From: JANXLS01 sp038227045
GTDB lineage: Bacteria > Planctomycetota > SZUA-567 > H5-PLA8
DNA length: 35,985 nucleotides
Assembly (NCBI GenBank): GCA_038227045.1
Contig: JBBRQD010000055.1
Coordinates: 1 to 35,985 of the forward strand
Direction of reading: 5' to 3'
This document shows positions 7,694 to 16,496 of this stretch, piece by piece; within the stretch, counting starts at the first letter, position 1; each line of letters begins with the position of its first letter. A program made the position numbers and the translations under genes. Under the pieces are notes generated by a model that was not told the DNA's origin, made no database searches, and was given only the letters and a program-made list of their open reading frames with translations.

Positions 7694-10057
7694 ATGCGTC
7701 TATCGAATCGCTCTGTTGTCTTGTTTGCAGTTTTGGCAATGTCTGCAGGAAGTGTCTTCGCTGCGTCAAAAATGTCGTTTATCACTCCATCGGGTGGCGA
7801 AGTCTTCATTCCGGGAGAGACCTACAAAGTCAGTCTATCCGCGACCAGCAATACGAAGGCGATCACTCTTGAACTTAGCACTGACAATGGCGTGACGTTC
7901 AATCAATTGGGCCTGATCGACGATACCCTTATCGACCGACCCAGGCGCACCTTTTTCTGGAAGATACCCGCCACCCAAAGTACAAATGCAGTACTGCGCG
8001 CCAGTGGACTAGTCGGGGCTAACTCTGTCACAACGCTCTCGTCCGTCTTTTCCATTGGCACCGTTACAGGCGGCGGTGGTGGCGCGCTCGGTCCCAATTC
8101 AGTAACCAACCCCACTATCGCCCCGGGCGCGGTGGATAATACCAAGATTTCCAGTACGGGCATTTCCAGCGGGTTCGTACTGAACGCCGATGGCAGCGGC
8201 GGGACTCAATGGTCCCCGCTCAATGCGCTGATTCAAGCCGGCTCAATTACCACGGTAATGCTTGCACCGGGCACCACGGCCACTAACTTCAGCGGCCCCC
8301 TTCTTGGCGACGTCACGGGGACTCAGGCAGCCACGGTGGTTTCAAAGGTCAATCTTGGCACCGCGACGCTAACGGGAACCGTGCCGGTTGCCAATTTGCC
8401 CATCGCGGGAATCACCGCAGGCACTCGGGGCGCGATTTACGCGGATAACACGTCAATCACCGTGGCTGTAGACGGAAAGCTCAGCGCTCTGGCCGCCGGC
8501 GTGACTCTGGGCGGCGAAGTTACCGGACCTGCCAACGCCAACGCCGTAACCAACGCCGTCAGCGCAAACACGGCCAATGCGATCGTTCGGCGCGACGCCG
8601 CTGGGAATTTCGCGGCCGGCACCGTCTCTGCCGACGGGTTCAGCCTGCCAGTGACGAGCAGTCCCAGCGTGGGTGTCATCACCCAGAACGGCAACAGGAT
8701 GCTGCACACCTTTGGCAACAGCAACTTCTTCGCCGGCGTGAACGCGGGAAACTTTACGACGACGGGCGGCGGCAACAACGCCAGTGGAAACAATGCGCTC
8801 ATGTCTAACACGTCTGGCAACAGCAACGTCGCCAGCGGAACCAGCGCGCTTGGGTCCAACTCGTCGGGCAGCGGCAACACCGCCAGTGGAAACAATTCGC
8901 TCTTTGCTAACTCGATTGGCAACAACAACACCGCTTTTGGAATCTTCGCGCTTCAGAACAACACGTCGGGCAGTTCGAATATAGCTGTTGGAATAAATGC
9001 AGGCTTCAATCTCACCACCGGCAGCAACAACATCGACATCGGCAACTCGGGCGTGGCTGCGGAAGCCAACATCATCCGGATCGGCACAAGCGGCACGCAG
9101 ACGGACACCTTTCTCACCGGCATCGTTCACGGGGATCAGTTCAGCCTGCCTGTGACTAGCAGTTCCAGCGTGGGTGTCATCACCCAGAATGGAAACAGCC
9201 TGCTGCATACCTTTGGCGGCAACAACGTCTTCGTCGGACGGAGCGCGGGGAACTTTTCCATGACAGGCAACAGCAACGCAGCTACTGGATTTCAGGCGCT
9301 AAACATCAACACGTCGGGAAACAACAACGCCGCCAGTGGAAACTTAGCGCTCGCCTCCAACACGACGGGCAATAACAACACCGCCAGTGGAAGCAATGCG
9401 CTCTTCACAAACTCGACGGCCGACAATAATTCAGCCATTGGAACGTATGCGCTCTTCACAAACTCGACGGGCGTCGGAAACACCGCCAGTGGATATGCTG
9501 CGCTCCAGTTCAACACGACGGGCGGAAATAACATAGCTTTGGGAGCTAGTGCCGGCATTAATCTCACCACCGGGTCCAACAACATCGACATCGGAAACGG
9601 GGGCGTGGCTGCAGAAGCCAACACCATTCGCATCGGCTCCGGCGGTACGCAGACGGCGACCTTCATCGCCGGCATCAGCGGCGTGCCGATTGCAGGAGGC
9701 GTACCGGTGACGATTAATGGCGCAGGGCAACTCGGCTTCACCGCCTCCAGCCGCCGCTACAAAGACAACATCCAGCCGATGGCCGCGTCGAGCGAAAAAC
9801 TGCTGCAGCTCAAGCCGGTGACGTTTACCTACAAAAAAGAGCTGGACCCGAAGTCGATTACACAGTGGGGCTTGATCGCCGAAGAAGTCGCCGCGATCAA
9901 TCCGGATTGGGTCGTGTACGACGAAAAGGGCGCGATCAACACCGTGCGTTACGAGCAGATTAATGCGATGCTGCTCAACGAGTTCTTGAAGGAACACCAG
10001 AAAGTCGAAGCCCTTGAAGCCCGATTGGAAGCGCTCGAAGCCAAATCGCGGAAATAA
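7694..10057 (+). CDS. Exported repeat protein with head-like 17-residue repeats and C-terminal S74 chaperone-type domain
   Basis: The start is the ATG at 7694, preceded by GGGGAG; it opens a classic signal peptide ending VFAAS. Mature residues to about 115 form a Big/immunoglobulin-like module (FITPSGGEVFIPGETYKVSLSA). A glycine/asparagine-rich stalk follows, with two arrays of 17-residue repeats of the form GNxNxASGxxALxxNTS, each ending GSNNIDIGN, which resemble the YadA-type head fold. The last ~110 residues match the peptidase S74 intramolecular chaperone domain (SSRRYKDNI, WGLIAEEVAAINPD, VRYEQINAMLLNEFL) and close in a coiled coil. In known members this domain trimerises beta-fibre proteins and is released by self-cleavage. 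A surface fibre or adhesin is the likeliest role. The usual SDRR at the cleavage point reads SSRR here, so self-cleavage may be altered. Confidence 0.85.
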   Translation: MRLSNRSVVLFAVLAMSAGSVFAASKMSFITPSGGEVFIPGETYKVSLSATSNTKAITLELSTDNGVTFNQLGLIDDTLIDRPRRTFFWKIPATQSTNAVLRASGLVGANSVTTLSSVFSIGTVTGGGGGALGPNSVTNPTIAPGAVDNTKISSTGISSGFVLNADGSGGTQWSPLNALIQAGSITTVMLAPGTTATNFSGPLLGDVTGTQAATVVSKVNLGTATLTGTVPVANLPIAGITAGTRGAIYADNTSITVAVDGKLSALAAGVTLGGEVTGPANANAVTNAVSANTANAIVRRDAAGNFAAGTVSADGFSLPVTSSPSVGVITQNGNRMLHTFGNSNFFAGVNAGNFTTTGGGNNASGNNALMSNTSGNSNVASGTSALGSNSSGSGNTASGNNSLFANSIGNNNTAFGIFALQNNTSGSSNIAVGINAGFNLTTGSNNIDIGNSGVAAEANIIRIGTSGTQTDTFLTGIVHGDQFSLPVTSSSSVGVITQNGNSLLHTFGGNNVFVGRSAGNFSMTGNSNAATGFQALNINTSGNNNAASGNLALASNTTGNNNTASGSNALFTNSTADNNSAIGTYALFTNSTGVGNTASGYAALQFNTTGGNNIALGASAGINLTTGSNNIDIGNGGVAAEANTIRIGSGGTQTATFIAGISGVPIAGGVPVTINGAGQLGFTASSRRYKDNIQPMAASSEKLLQLKPVTFTYKKELDPKSITQWGLIAEEVAAINPDWVVYDEKGAINTVRYEQINAMLLNEFLKEHQKVEALEARLEALEAKSRK
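8765..9046 (+). repeat. 51-bp tandem coding repeats, array 1
   Basis: Five full 51-base units plus a partial sixth encode 17-residue repeats beginning G-x-x-N and carrying ASG then AL at fixed spacing. The last full unit diverges to AGFNLTT and is followed by GSNNIDIGN. The array lies inside the S74-protein gene. Confidence 0.85.
9266..9602 (+). repeat. 51-bp tandem coding repeats, array 2
   Basis: Six full 51-base units plus a terminal partial unit repeat the pattern of the first array, ending AGINLTT then GSNNIDIGN. Each array is preceded by the same SLPVTSS...VGVITQNGN block and followed by a related EANxIRIG block, so a unit of roughly 500 bases has been duplicated in tandem, with copy-number change inside it. 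Confidence 0.85.
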
Positions 10058-10090
10058 GCGGCGTGGATACTATCGCTCTACTCAAGTCTC

Positions 10091-10122
10091 AAACGGCTCC
10101 CGCAATGGGAGCCGTTTTTTTT
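10091..10122 (+). terminator. Rho-independent terminator of the S74-protein gene
   Basis: An 11-bp perfect stem (AAACGGCTCCC at 10091-10101 with GGGAGCCGTTT at 10107-10117) has a 5-base loop and runs into eight T residues. It lies 34 bases after the stop codon, between two convergent genes. The opposite strand has only a short T-run, so its main use is on the plus strand. Confidence 0.95.
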
Positions 10123-10160
10123 GAGATTAGAGTGGTTCACCTGCGGGTGGCGGCGTTCCC

Positions 10161-12173
10161 TTACTCTTTCACTCCCCACTTCTCATCAAAAAATCCCGCC
10201 GCCGCAATCTTTCCCGGCCAAATTGTATTCGCGGGTTCTCGCAGATCGACGATGGCCCAATCCGGCAGCATGGATACTTGCCGGGCATTGTTGAGGTACG
10301 CGTAATCGCGATAGGTGAAGCTTGAGTTCAGCACCACATAGCGCGCTGGGTTTAGCGGGTTGGGGTAGATGAGTATGGGGGCGTGGTGCGCGGCGTCGAA
10401 GGTCTTGCCGCCGAGGGTCACGGCTTTGGCATCCCAGCGGATCGGAAGCTTATCCGCGATTTTTTTCAGCATGGCGTTGCTGGAGGGATCGCCCCAGAGA
10501 ATCAGGTTCTTGGAGACGATGTCATCGTCTGTCACCGCGGTGTCGTCCTTCACCACCGCGTAGCCTCTGAACTGCAGGCGCCAATGTTCGACCGCGCGTT
10601 CCAGTTCCGCGGCGGACCACTTTCCGACCGCCTCGTTTGCCGCCGTCCCTGTTGGCCTGACGAAGATAAACGCGTTCAGAAATGCATCGTCGATGGGGCC
10701 TTGCAGATCGTGGCGTTTATGCACACCCTCGTTCGCGCGCGCGCCCATTTTCCATGCATTGCCGTCGCGATGCAGCGATACATTCCACGACCGATCCGAA
10801 CGCGGGCGGGGCGCGTTGGCGAGTTCCTGTCCGTCTATTGAGATCGCGACGGGATCGGCGATGTTCATGGGGCAGTCGCCGGCTTCCATGGACAGCGTGA
10901 GGTCGCTGACGTTGAGGGTTTTCAGCGTCACGTGCGACGGTTCGGCGATGGAGGCGCGCACTTCGGCACGCGCCCAGTGCTCATCCATGCCGTCGATGGT
11001 GATCCAATTCATCCGATTGTATTTCAGCGTGTATGTCTCAAACGCGATGCTGCGCGGCGCACGCCGGCGCCCGTCGCGCGCCAGCGCCTCCATGCGGGCT
11101 TCCACTTCTTTGGCCGGTTCGGCGATGACTTTGTGCGCGGTTTTGGGCGCGACGATGTGGACCAGGTCGATGCCGTGCGCCTTCAGCGCTTCTTCCATGA
11201 CATCCGCCGCCTGCTTCTGTTTGTCGATCTCGCCGCTGTACGCGACGGTCGGGCATTGCGTGAGATTCAGCGCCCATTTGTCGCAGTCGTACATGGCCCA
11301 GAGTTTTTTCTCCCACGGTGTGGGATTGAGTTTTTCGTTCTGAAAGACATCCAGGAACCGCGGGGTCTCGGCAAAGCCCGCGCCGGGATTTGCGGCGAAC
11401 CAGCGGTCGGCGTAGTGCACAGCGAAGTGCCAGGTGGCCGCGCCGCCCATGGAAAATCCGCGGACTGAAATGCGTTCGGGATCGATCCGGTAACGCCGCT
11501 GGGCTTCGGCAAGCGCTTCGAGCGAATCCACTTCGCCGGCGAACTTGCTCGCGGTGCAATAGCGCCCGTAAGGGTAGAGCACGATCGTGTCGCGCGGCGC
11601 GTAGACTTCGATCTGGTCGCGCTTGTTCATGCGCAGCGTCAGAAAGTTGCCTTCGGTCAGAACCTCATTCCGTCCGTGAAACCAGAAATCAAGACGGTGC
11701 CGCGTGGCGCCGGTAAACGAGTAGCTTTCGGGAATCAGCACGCCGTATGGCTGCACCGAGCCATCCAAACGCGACACGAAACCGCGCACGACCAGGCCGC
11801 TCTGGGTGGTCCACGGCGACTTGCTTTCGGCAAGATCCGCTGCGCGGTGTTTGCCGATTTCAAGCAGGTTGAAGGCCTGATCGATCTCTTTCGGATCTAG
11901 AAACTCTGTGTAGACCAGGCCATCGTGCACGGCGCGATAGAAAATCTCAACGTCCGGCAGGAGATCTCGCGCGCGCGCATCGTTCTGGCGAAGCGCGTCG
12001 ATGGCCTGTTTCAATTCGGCCAAGCCCGCTTCGAGCTTCGCCTTTTTGTCAGCCGGGACGGCGACTCCAAGCGCCGGAATGGGTCGAACTTTATTGGGCA
12101 GATTGTCTCTTTCGCCATCGGCATACGCACACGCCATGCACGTCAAAAGCAAGCTGATCATCCATCGCTTCAT
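10161..12173 (-). CDS. Exported S9/prolyl-oligopeptidase-like serine hydrolase
   Basis: The 670-residue product has an N-terminal export signal (MISLLLTCMACAYADG) and an alpha/beta-hydrolase core. The nucleophile elbow GFSMGG places Ser241 as catalytic serine; the loop SGEIDKQKQ and the TAHKV segment could supply Asp and His. The first ~130 residues are helical and charged, and the C-terminal ~250 residues form a second region typical of the large planctomycete and verrucomicrobial members annotated as prolyl oligopeptidase or poly(3-hydroxybutyrate) depolymerase-like. Substrate could be a peptide or an ester. I chose the ATG at 12173 over 12179 because GGAG is then correctly spaced. It follows the DUF1080 gene by 91 bases on the same strand, suggesting a shared role in degradation outside the cytoplasm. 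Confidence 0.8.
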   Translation of the reverse strand: MKRWMISLLLTCMACAYADGERDNLPNKVRPIPALGVAVPADKKAKLEAGLAELKQAIDALRQNDARARDLLPDVEIFYRAVHDGLVYTEFLDPKEIDQAFNLLEIGKHRAADLAESKSPWTTQSGLVVRGFVSRLDGSVQPYGVLIPESYSFTGATRHRLDFWFHGRNEVLTEGNFLTLRMNKRDQIEVYAPRDTIVLYPYGRYCTASKFAGEVDSLEALAEAQRRYRIDPERISVRGFSMGGAATWHFAVHYADRWFAANPGAGFAETPRFLDVFQNEKLNPTPWEKKLWAMYDCDKWALNLTQCPTVAYSGEIDKQKQAADVMEEALKAHGIDLVHIVAPKTAHKVIAEPAKEVEARMEALARDGRRRAPRSIAFETYTLKYNRMNWITIDGMDEHWARAEVRASIAEPSHVTLKTLNVSDLTLSMEAGDCPMNIADPVAISIDGQELANAPRPRSDRSWNVSLHRDGNAWKMGARANEGVHKRHDLQGPIDDAFLNAFIFVRPTGTAANEAVGKWSAAELERAVEHWRLQFRGYAVVKDDTAVTDDDIVSKNLILWGDPSSNAMLKKIADKLPIRWDAKAVTLGGKTFDAAHHAPILIYPNPLNPARYVVLNSSFTYRDYAYLNNARQVSMLPDWAIVDLREPANTIWPGKIAAAGFFDEKWGVKE

Positions 12174-12264
12174 CTGCATCTCTCCGAGATTAATTGGCCA
12201 AGTAGGACAGAGTACACTGTTTGGGCAACGAGGGAATAGGAGACTTTTTACCCGCGCCGTTCAG

Positions 12265-12963
12265 CTACTTCGTCTCTGGCAGCGACTTGATCTTGATGTT
12301 TTTGAACGCGATCTTTGAACCGTGATCCTGAAGGTCGATGTAACCGTTCTTAACGGTGTTGAACAGCTTCACCTTGCCCCACTTGCTGGCCGCGATCTTC
12401 GCCTTGAATTCGTCGGTTCCGGTATCGACGTCGACGACTTTTTCGCCGTTGACCCAGTGTTCGACCTTGCTGCCATTGCACACGATCTTGAACGTGTTCC
12501 ATTCGCCCTTGCCCTTTGTCGCAATCTTCGTCGGGGCGACCACATCATAGTAAGCGCCACCGTCATGCTTCTCAGGTTTCTTGTCGGCGGGATGGATCAT
12601 CACCTGCATCTCCGGCCCGGTCTCATACGGCTGTCCGCCCTCTTCGCTGCAATGATAAATGATGCCGCTGTTGCCTTCCGTTTCGAACTTCCAATCGATG
12701 AGCAGCTCGAAATTCTCGAACTTGTCCAGTGTCCGTAGATCGCCGCCGCCGCCGGTATGGGCCAGCGTGCCATCGATGACTTTCCACGCTGACGGCACAT
12801 CCTTCTTCTTGTACCCGCGCCAGCCTTCGGTCGTCTTGCCGTCGAACAAGAGTTTCCACCCGTCTTTCGCTTCCTGCTCCGTGAGTTCGTTGTCAGCGGC
12901 GCAAACCAAGCCCGGGAGAACCAGCGCTAAAAATACCAACGTCAAGATCGCAAATCGCTTCAT
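12265..12963 (-). CDS. Exported DUF1080 (3-keto-disaccharide hydrolase) domain protein
   Basis: A signal peptide (MKRFAILTLVFLALVLPGLVCAAD) precedes a single DUF1080 domain of about 200 residues. Diagnostic blocks are GWKLLFDGKTTEGWRGY, GDLRTLDKFENFELLIDWKF, GNSGIIYHCSEE, the TGPEMQV segment, GEWNTFKIVCNGSKVEHWVNG and the final IDLQDHGSKIAFKNIKIK. The fold is a concanavalin-like beta-jelly roll. Some members hydrolyse 3-keto-glycosides made by sugar 3-dehydrogenases; most are uncharacterised, and the family is greatly expanded in Planctomycetota and relatives. The 232-residue length is typical of a one-domain member. It lies ahead of the S9-type hydrolase gene on the same strand. Confidence 0.9.
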   Translation of the reverse strand: MKRFAILTLVFLALVLPGLVCAADNELTEQEAKDGWKLLFDGKTTEGWRGYKKKDVPSAWKVIDGTLAHTGGGGDLRTLDKFENFELLIDWKFETEGNSGIIYHCSEEGGQPYETGPEMQVMIHPADKKPEKHDGGAYYDVVAPTKIATKGKGEWNTFKIVCNGSKVEHWVNGEKVVDVDTGTDEFKAKIAASKWGKVKLFNTVKNGYIDLQDHGSKIAFKNIKIKSLPETK

Positions 12964-13355
12964 GCCATGCTCCGTGAAAATGTTCGATTAGCCAGTCTCT
13001 AAAAGATACACCGAGTACCGGCCGGTGCCGATTTTAAGTCGGACAGTGTTCAAACTTCGGCGGGCCTGCCCGATTTTCATCCAGAGCAATTCACGATTCA
13101 TTGGAGCATCGGAGTCAATTCATAATTGAGAGCAGGACCATGCCGTAGATAGTTTTTTGCGTTGGCACAGCGAGTGCTACTCATCGCAATATTAAGCTCG
13201 GGACGAATACTTTCTTAGTTAAGTGAGTAGCTGTGTCATGTGCTAGATCGCACTCATAAATTCGCACGAATTGAAGGATTTAAGAATCTGACCATGCCGA
13301 CTTACTTAGTGACACGACAAAGCATAGGCAGCACTCCCTCGCACACGAGTTAGGA
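12964..13355. other. Intergenic region upstream of the PAS-GGDEF-EAL gene
   Basis: This 392-base divergent gap contains the start regions of the DUF1080 gene and the c-di-GMP gene. No RNA gene or further coding region is convincing. The frame of the c-di-GMP gene stays open back to 13284 but has no usable start there. One sigma54-like match is listed separately. Confidence 0.5.
13162..13178 (+). promoter_or_regulatory. Candidate sigma54 (-24/-12) promoter
   Basis: TTGGCACAGCGAGTGCT has the GG and GC dinucleotides separated by exactly ten bases and matches the TTGGCAC half of the RpoN consensus perfectly, with a weaker TGC half. It lies about 180 bases before the c-di-GMP gene, leaving room for a leader. 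One chance match of this quality is possible, so confidence is low. Confidence 0.3.
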
Positions 13356-15140
13356 ATGTATACCTGTCGCACGGTCGTTGGAGAACGCGAACGATTGCTT
13401 CGTGAACGTGAGCAACAGTATGCCCTTGCGTTTAAAGGATCGAATGATGGACTTTGGGATTGGAACCTGATAACGGGGGAGATATTCCTTTCGCCCCGGT
13501 GGAAAGACATGCTCGGTTTTCCCGAGCACGAAATCAACAACCACGTCGATAGCAGGTTTCAACTCGTACATCCAGAAGATTTGAACGGACTCAAGGCGGC
13601 AATAGACGTTCACATTCAGGAAAGAACCGCGCAGTTTCAACACGAATACCGCATGTTGAACAAGGATGGCAGCTTTCAATGGGTGCTCAGCCGCGGCATG
13701 ACAGTTCGAGACGATGCGGGTGCCGCACACCGCATTGTCGGATCTCAAATGGAAATCACAGCTCGTAAAACCATGGAGATCAAGCTCAGCCATGATGTCT
13801 TCCACGACTCGCTAACGGGTCTTTCAAACCGGGCGTTATTCAAGGAACGGTTGAAGCATGCGATGACGCGCGTGGGACGGCGCGAAGGCATGCATGTAGG
13901 TGTGTTGTTCATCGATTTGGATCGATTCAAAATCGTTAACGACAGCCTTGGGCACAGCGCCGGCGACCAACTGCTCGTCGAGTTCGCGCATCGCGTGGCA
14001 GCCTGTCTGCGCCCCAGCGATACTCTCGCTCGCCTGGGCGGAGATGAGTTCTGCGTGATTCTTGAGGATATCCTCAGCATTGACGACGCCAGCGCCGTCG
14101 CAAACCGGATTCAGGAACAACTGAAGCAGCCCATAGCGGTGAAAGACAACAATCTATTTGTCACTGCCAGCATGGGAATCGCGCTGAGCGCTCCAAACTA
14201 TCACAGTTGGGAAGATCTTTTGCGCGATGCCGATATCGCCATGTACCGTGCCAAGGCCAAGGGCCAGTCATGCATGGAGGCTTTCAAGGCGGACATGCAC
14301 ACACACGCGAAAACGAAACAGAATCTCGAAAGCCGGCTGCATCTTGCGGTGAGATCCATCGCGGCCACCGCGAGCGGGCTGCACCGCGCCGTGGAATCGG
14401 AAGAATTTCAGTTGGACTACCAGCCCATCATTTCGTTGCGGACCGGCCGGCTCACCGGGTTCGAAGCGCTCATACGCTGGCACCATCCCAAGCGCGGCCG
14501 CGTGATGCCCAATCTGTTCATACCCATCGCCGAAGAGACTGAATTGATCGTACCTATTACATTATGGGTGTTGCGCGAAGCCTGCGCGCAGATGCGCAAA
14601 TGGCAGTTGCGTTTTCCAAAATTATCGGCGTTGAGCATGAACGTAAACCTGTCAGCCAAGTCATTTTCGCAACCGGATCTCATTCCGCAGATCGCTAAAA
14701 TCCTTAAGGAGACCGGGCTGAACGGTTCGAGTCTGGAAATTGAGATCACTGAACGCGTGATTATGAAGAGTTCGCGCGCAACCGCGGACGTGCTGGCAAA
14801 GTTTAAAAGCCTGGGCGTCCAATTGTGTCTCGACGATTTCGGCACGGGCTATTCGTCCTTGAGTTATCTGCACAGCTTCCCACTCGACACCGTGAAAATC
14901 GATCGCTCGTTCATCAGCAATTTGAGCACCCAGGAGAACAAGACGAAGGGCATCATGCGGGCAATCATGACATTGGCGCGCAACCTGAAAATGTCAGTCG
15001 TCGCCGAGGGCGTCGAGACGCCGGAACAACTACGCGAACTTCGCGGATTGAACTGCGACTATGCACAAGGGTATCTCTTCTCGAGGCCAGTCGAAGTGGC
15101 TGTCATTGAAAAGTTGATCGAGACTACGCCGGTTTGGTAA
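13356..15140 (+). CDS. PAS-GGDEF-EAL c-di-GMP turnover protein
   Basis: The 594-residue cytoplasmic protein has a PAS/PAC sensor (residues about 20-140), a diguanylate cyclase domain with intact GGDEF (228-232) and an inhibitory RxxD site (219-222), and a phosphodiesterase domain with intact EAL (370-372). The EAL active-site set is complete as far as I can see: NVN, EIEITE, DDFGTGYSS, KIDRSFI, AEGVET and QGYLF. Both activities are therefore possible; in such composites one often dominates. There is no membrane or periplasmic segment, and the N-terminus before the PAS domain is a short charged helix, so signals are probably sensed inside the cell. The ATG at 13356 is the first possible start in the frame, though its ribosome-binding site is poorly spaced. 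It stands alone. Confidence 0.93.
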   Translation: MYTCRTVVGERERLLREREQQYALAFKGSNDGLWDWNLITGEIFLSPRWKDMLGFPEHEINNHVDSRFQLVHPEDLNGLKAAIDVHIQERTAQFQHEYRMLNKDGSFQWVLSRGMTVRDDAGAAHRIVGSQMEITARKTMEIKLSHDVFHDSLTGLSNRALFKERLKHAMTRVGRREGMHVGVLFIDLDRFKIVNDSLGHSAGDQLLVEFAHRVAACLRPSDTLARLGGDEFCVILEDILSIDDASAVANRIQEQLKQPIAVKDNNLFVTASMGIALSAPNYHSWEDLLRDADIAMYRAKAKGQSCMEAFKADMHTHAKTKQNLESRLHLAVRSIAATASGLHRAVESEEFQLDYQPIISLRTGRLTGFEALIRWHHPKRGRVMPNLFIPIAEETELIVPITLWVLREACAQMRKWQLRFPKLSALSMNVNLSAKSFSQPDLIPQIAKILKETGLNGSSLEIEITERVIMKSSRATADVLAKFKSLGVQLCLDDFGTGYSSLSYLHSFPLDTVKIDRSFISNLSTQENKTKGIMRAIMTLARNLKMSVVAEGVETPEQLRELRGLNCDYAQGYLFSRPVEVAVIEKLIETTPVW

Positions 15141-15238
15141 GGCTTGCGGACTGTACTTGGAGGTCAACATCGACGATTGCCAGGAGTCAAGCCTTTGTGC
15201 GGCATGATTTAGCGTTGAATTGCGTGGAAAGGAAGAAA

Positions 15239-15311
15239 TGCGCCCTGGAGGACTCGAACCTCCGACCCGGTGATTAAGAGTCACCTGCTCTACCAACTGA
15301 GCTAAGGACGC
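15239..15311 (-). tRNA. tRNA-Lys (anticodon CTT)
   Basis: On the minus strand the sequence folds as a full cloverleaf: acceptor stem GCGTCCT/AGGGCGC, D-arm containing AGCTCAGTTGGTAGAGC, anticodon loop with CTCTTAA, and T-arm GGTTCGAGTCC. The anticodon CTT decodes AAG. The CCA end is not encoded. Length is 73 bases including the discriminator A. No attachment-site duplication was noticed beside it. Confidence 0.96.
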
Positions 15312-15404
15312 TCCTTGAAAGGAGTGGATACAATACTGAATAACGACGTGTTGTCAAGATGCCGAATTTGAGATTTGTTCGACTATTTTAGGGGCTGCGG
15401 CGCT

Positions 15405-16496
15405 TCAGGACGTTCTTTCCAGAACGTACTCCGGAATTTCCAGCAGCGAGGTCTTCGCCGCCGAGGCCGGGAGGAATTCGATTTCGTCTCGGGCTCGCTG
15501 GATTTCCGCTCTGGCGATTTGCAGCGCGTAGTCGACCGAGCCTTCCCGATCCAAATAGGGCCGCAACGTTTCACGCGTGAGCCCGCCGCTGCCGGGTTTG
15601 AAAAAAGTCAGCAGTTCCTGCTTGCGCGCGCCCGTCGCTTTGTTCAGCAGGTGAATCAGCGGCAGTGTCGGTTCGCCGTTTTTCAGATCGCTGCCCAGCG
15701 ATTTTCCGACGGTGGCTTCGATGCCGGTCAGGTCCAGGCAATCGTCGACGATTTGAAACGCGATGCCCAGGCGCCGGCCGTATGCGTACATGCGGCGGCT
15801 TTCGGCCTCTTTCGCGCCGGCCAGCAACGCGCCAAGTTCCGCCGCGGCTCCGAAGAGCACAGCGGTCTTTTTTTCAATCAAGTCAAAATAGGCATCTTCG
15901 TCCAGCGTGGAGTTGAAGCGGCTGTCGATCTGCAGCAATTCGCCTTCGCAGATCATCCGGCTGGTGCGCGAGAGAATGCGGAACGGGCGCGGGTCATCGA
16001 GGCGTCCGAGAATTTCGAAGGCGCGCGAAAAGAGAATGTCGCCGGTCATCACCGCGGCTTTGTTGCCCCAGGATGCATTGACTGTCGCGACGTTGCGGCG
16101 CGTGTCGGCGTCGTCCAGGATGTCATCATGGCAAAGTGTGGCGAGATGGATCATCTCGACGAGCGCGGCGGTATCCGCGGCGAGAGGGGCTTCACCGCCA
16201 AACGCGCGCGCCGACAAGTGCAATACAGCCGGGCGCAACCGCTTACCTTTGAAGCGTTCGATATGCTTGCAAAGTGTATTGACGTACGCATACTGGCTGC
16301 TGAGATTACGCGAAAGAAGCTGCTCCGATTTCTCAAGATCGGCGAGGATCGGGCCGATGAGTTTCAGCAGCAAAAGTGCGCGCTCGTCCGACGATTTGGG
16401 CAGGCGGCTTAGAGCGCCGGCGGCGTTTTTTGCTGGCACGCCCGTTATCATCGGGGCAGGTGTGGCGTTGGCTGCAATTGCTGCGATTGTTTTCAT
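15405..16496 (-). CDS. Long-chain (all-trans) polyprenyl diphosphate synthase
   Basis: Adds isopentenyl diphosphate units to an allylic primer, making the prenyl chain for quinones or related lipids. The family signature is complete: GKRLRP (residues 84-89) for substrate binding, the first aspartate-rich motif DDILDDADTRR (124-134) and the second motif FQIVDDCLD (248-255). The conserved GEL after the Arg-rich region is also present (CEGELLQI). Bulky-versus-small residues before the first motif (HLATLCHDD) favour a long-chain product, as in IspB or HepT. At 363 residues it is slightly long because of an Ala-rich N-terminal extension of about 30 residues, so the true start may be internal. It transcribes away from the kinase gene on its right. 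Confidence 0.9.
   Translation of the reverse strand: MKTIAAIAANATPAPMITGVPAKNAAGALSRLPKSSDERALLLLKLIGPILADLEKSEQLLSRNLSSQYAYVNTLCKHIERFKGKRLRPAVLHLSARAFGGEAPLAADTAALVEMIHLATLCHDDILDDADTRRNVATVNASWGNKAAVMTGDILFSRAFEILGRLDDPRPFRILSRTSRMICEGELLQIDSRFNSTLDEDAYFDLIEKKTAVLFGAAAELGALLAGAKEAESRRMYAYGRRLGIAFQIVDDCLDLTGIEATVGKSLGSDLKNGEPTLPLIHLLNKATGARKQELLTFFKPGSGGLTRETLRPYLDREGSVDYALQIARAEIQRARDEIEFLPASAAKTSLLEIPEYVLERTS

Noticed and set aside
8765..9602. Possible CRISPR array from regular repeats
   Set aside because: The 51-base period has no repeat/spacer alternation and codes in frame for a protein repeat.
13284..13355. Longer N-terminus of the c-di-GMP protein
   Set aside because: The frame is open for 24 codons upstream but has no ATG, GTG or TTG, so the protein starts at 13356 or later.
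15239..15404. tRNA-Lys as an integration site
   Set aside because: No direct repeat of the tRNA 3' end and no integrase gene are visible.
15375..16412. 345-codon plus-strand open frame
   Set aside because: Antisense to the polyprenyl synthase, whose motifs are complete.
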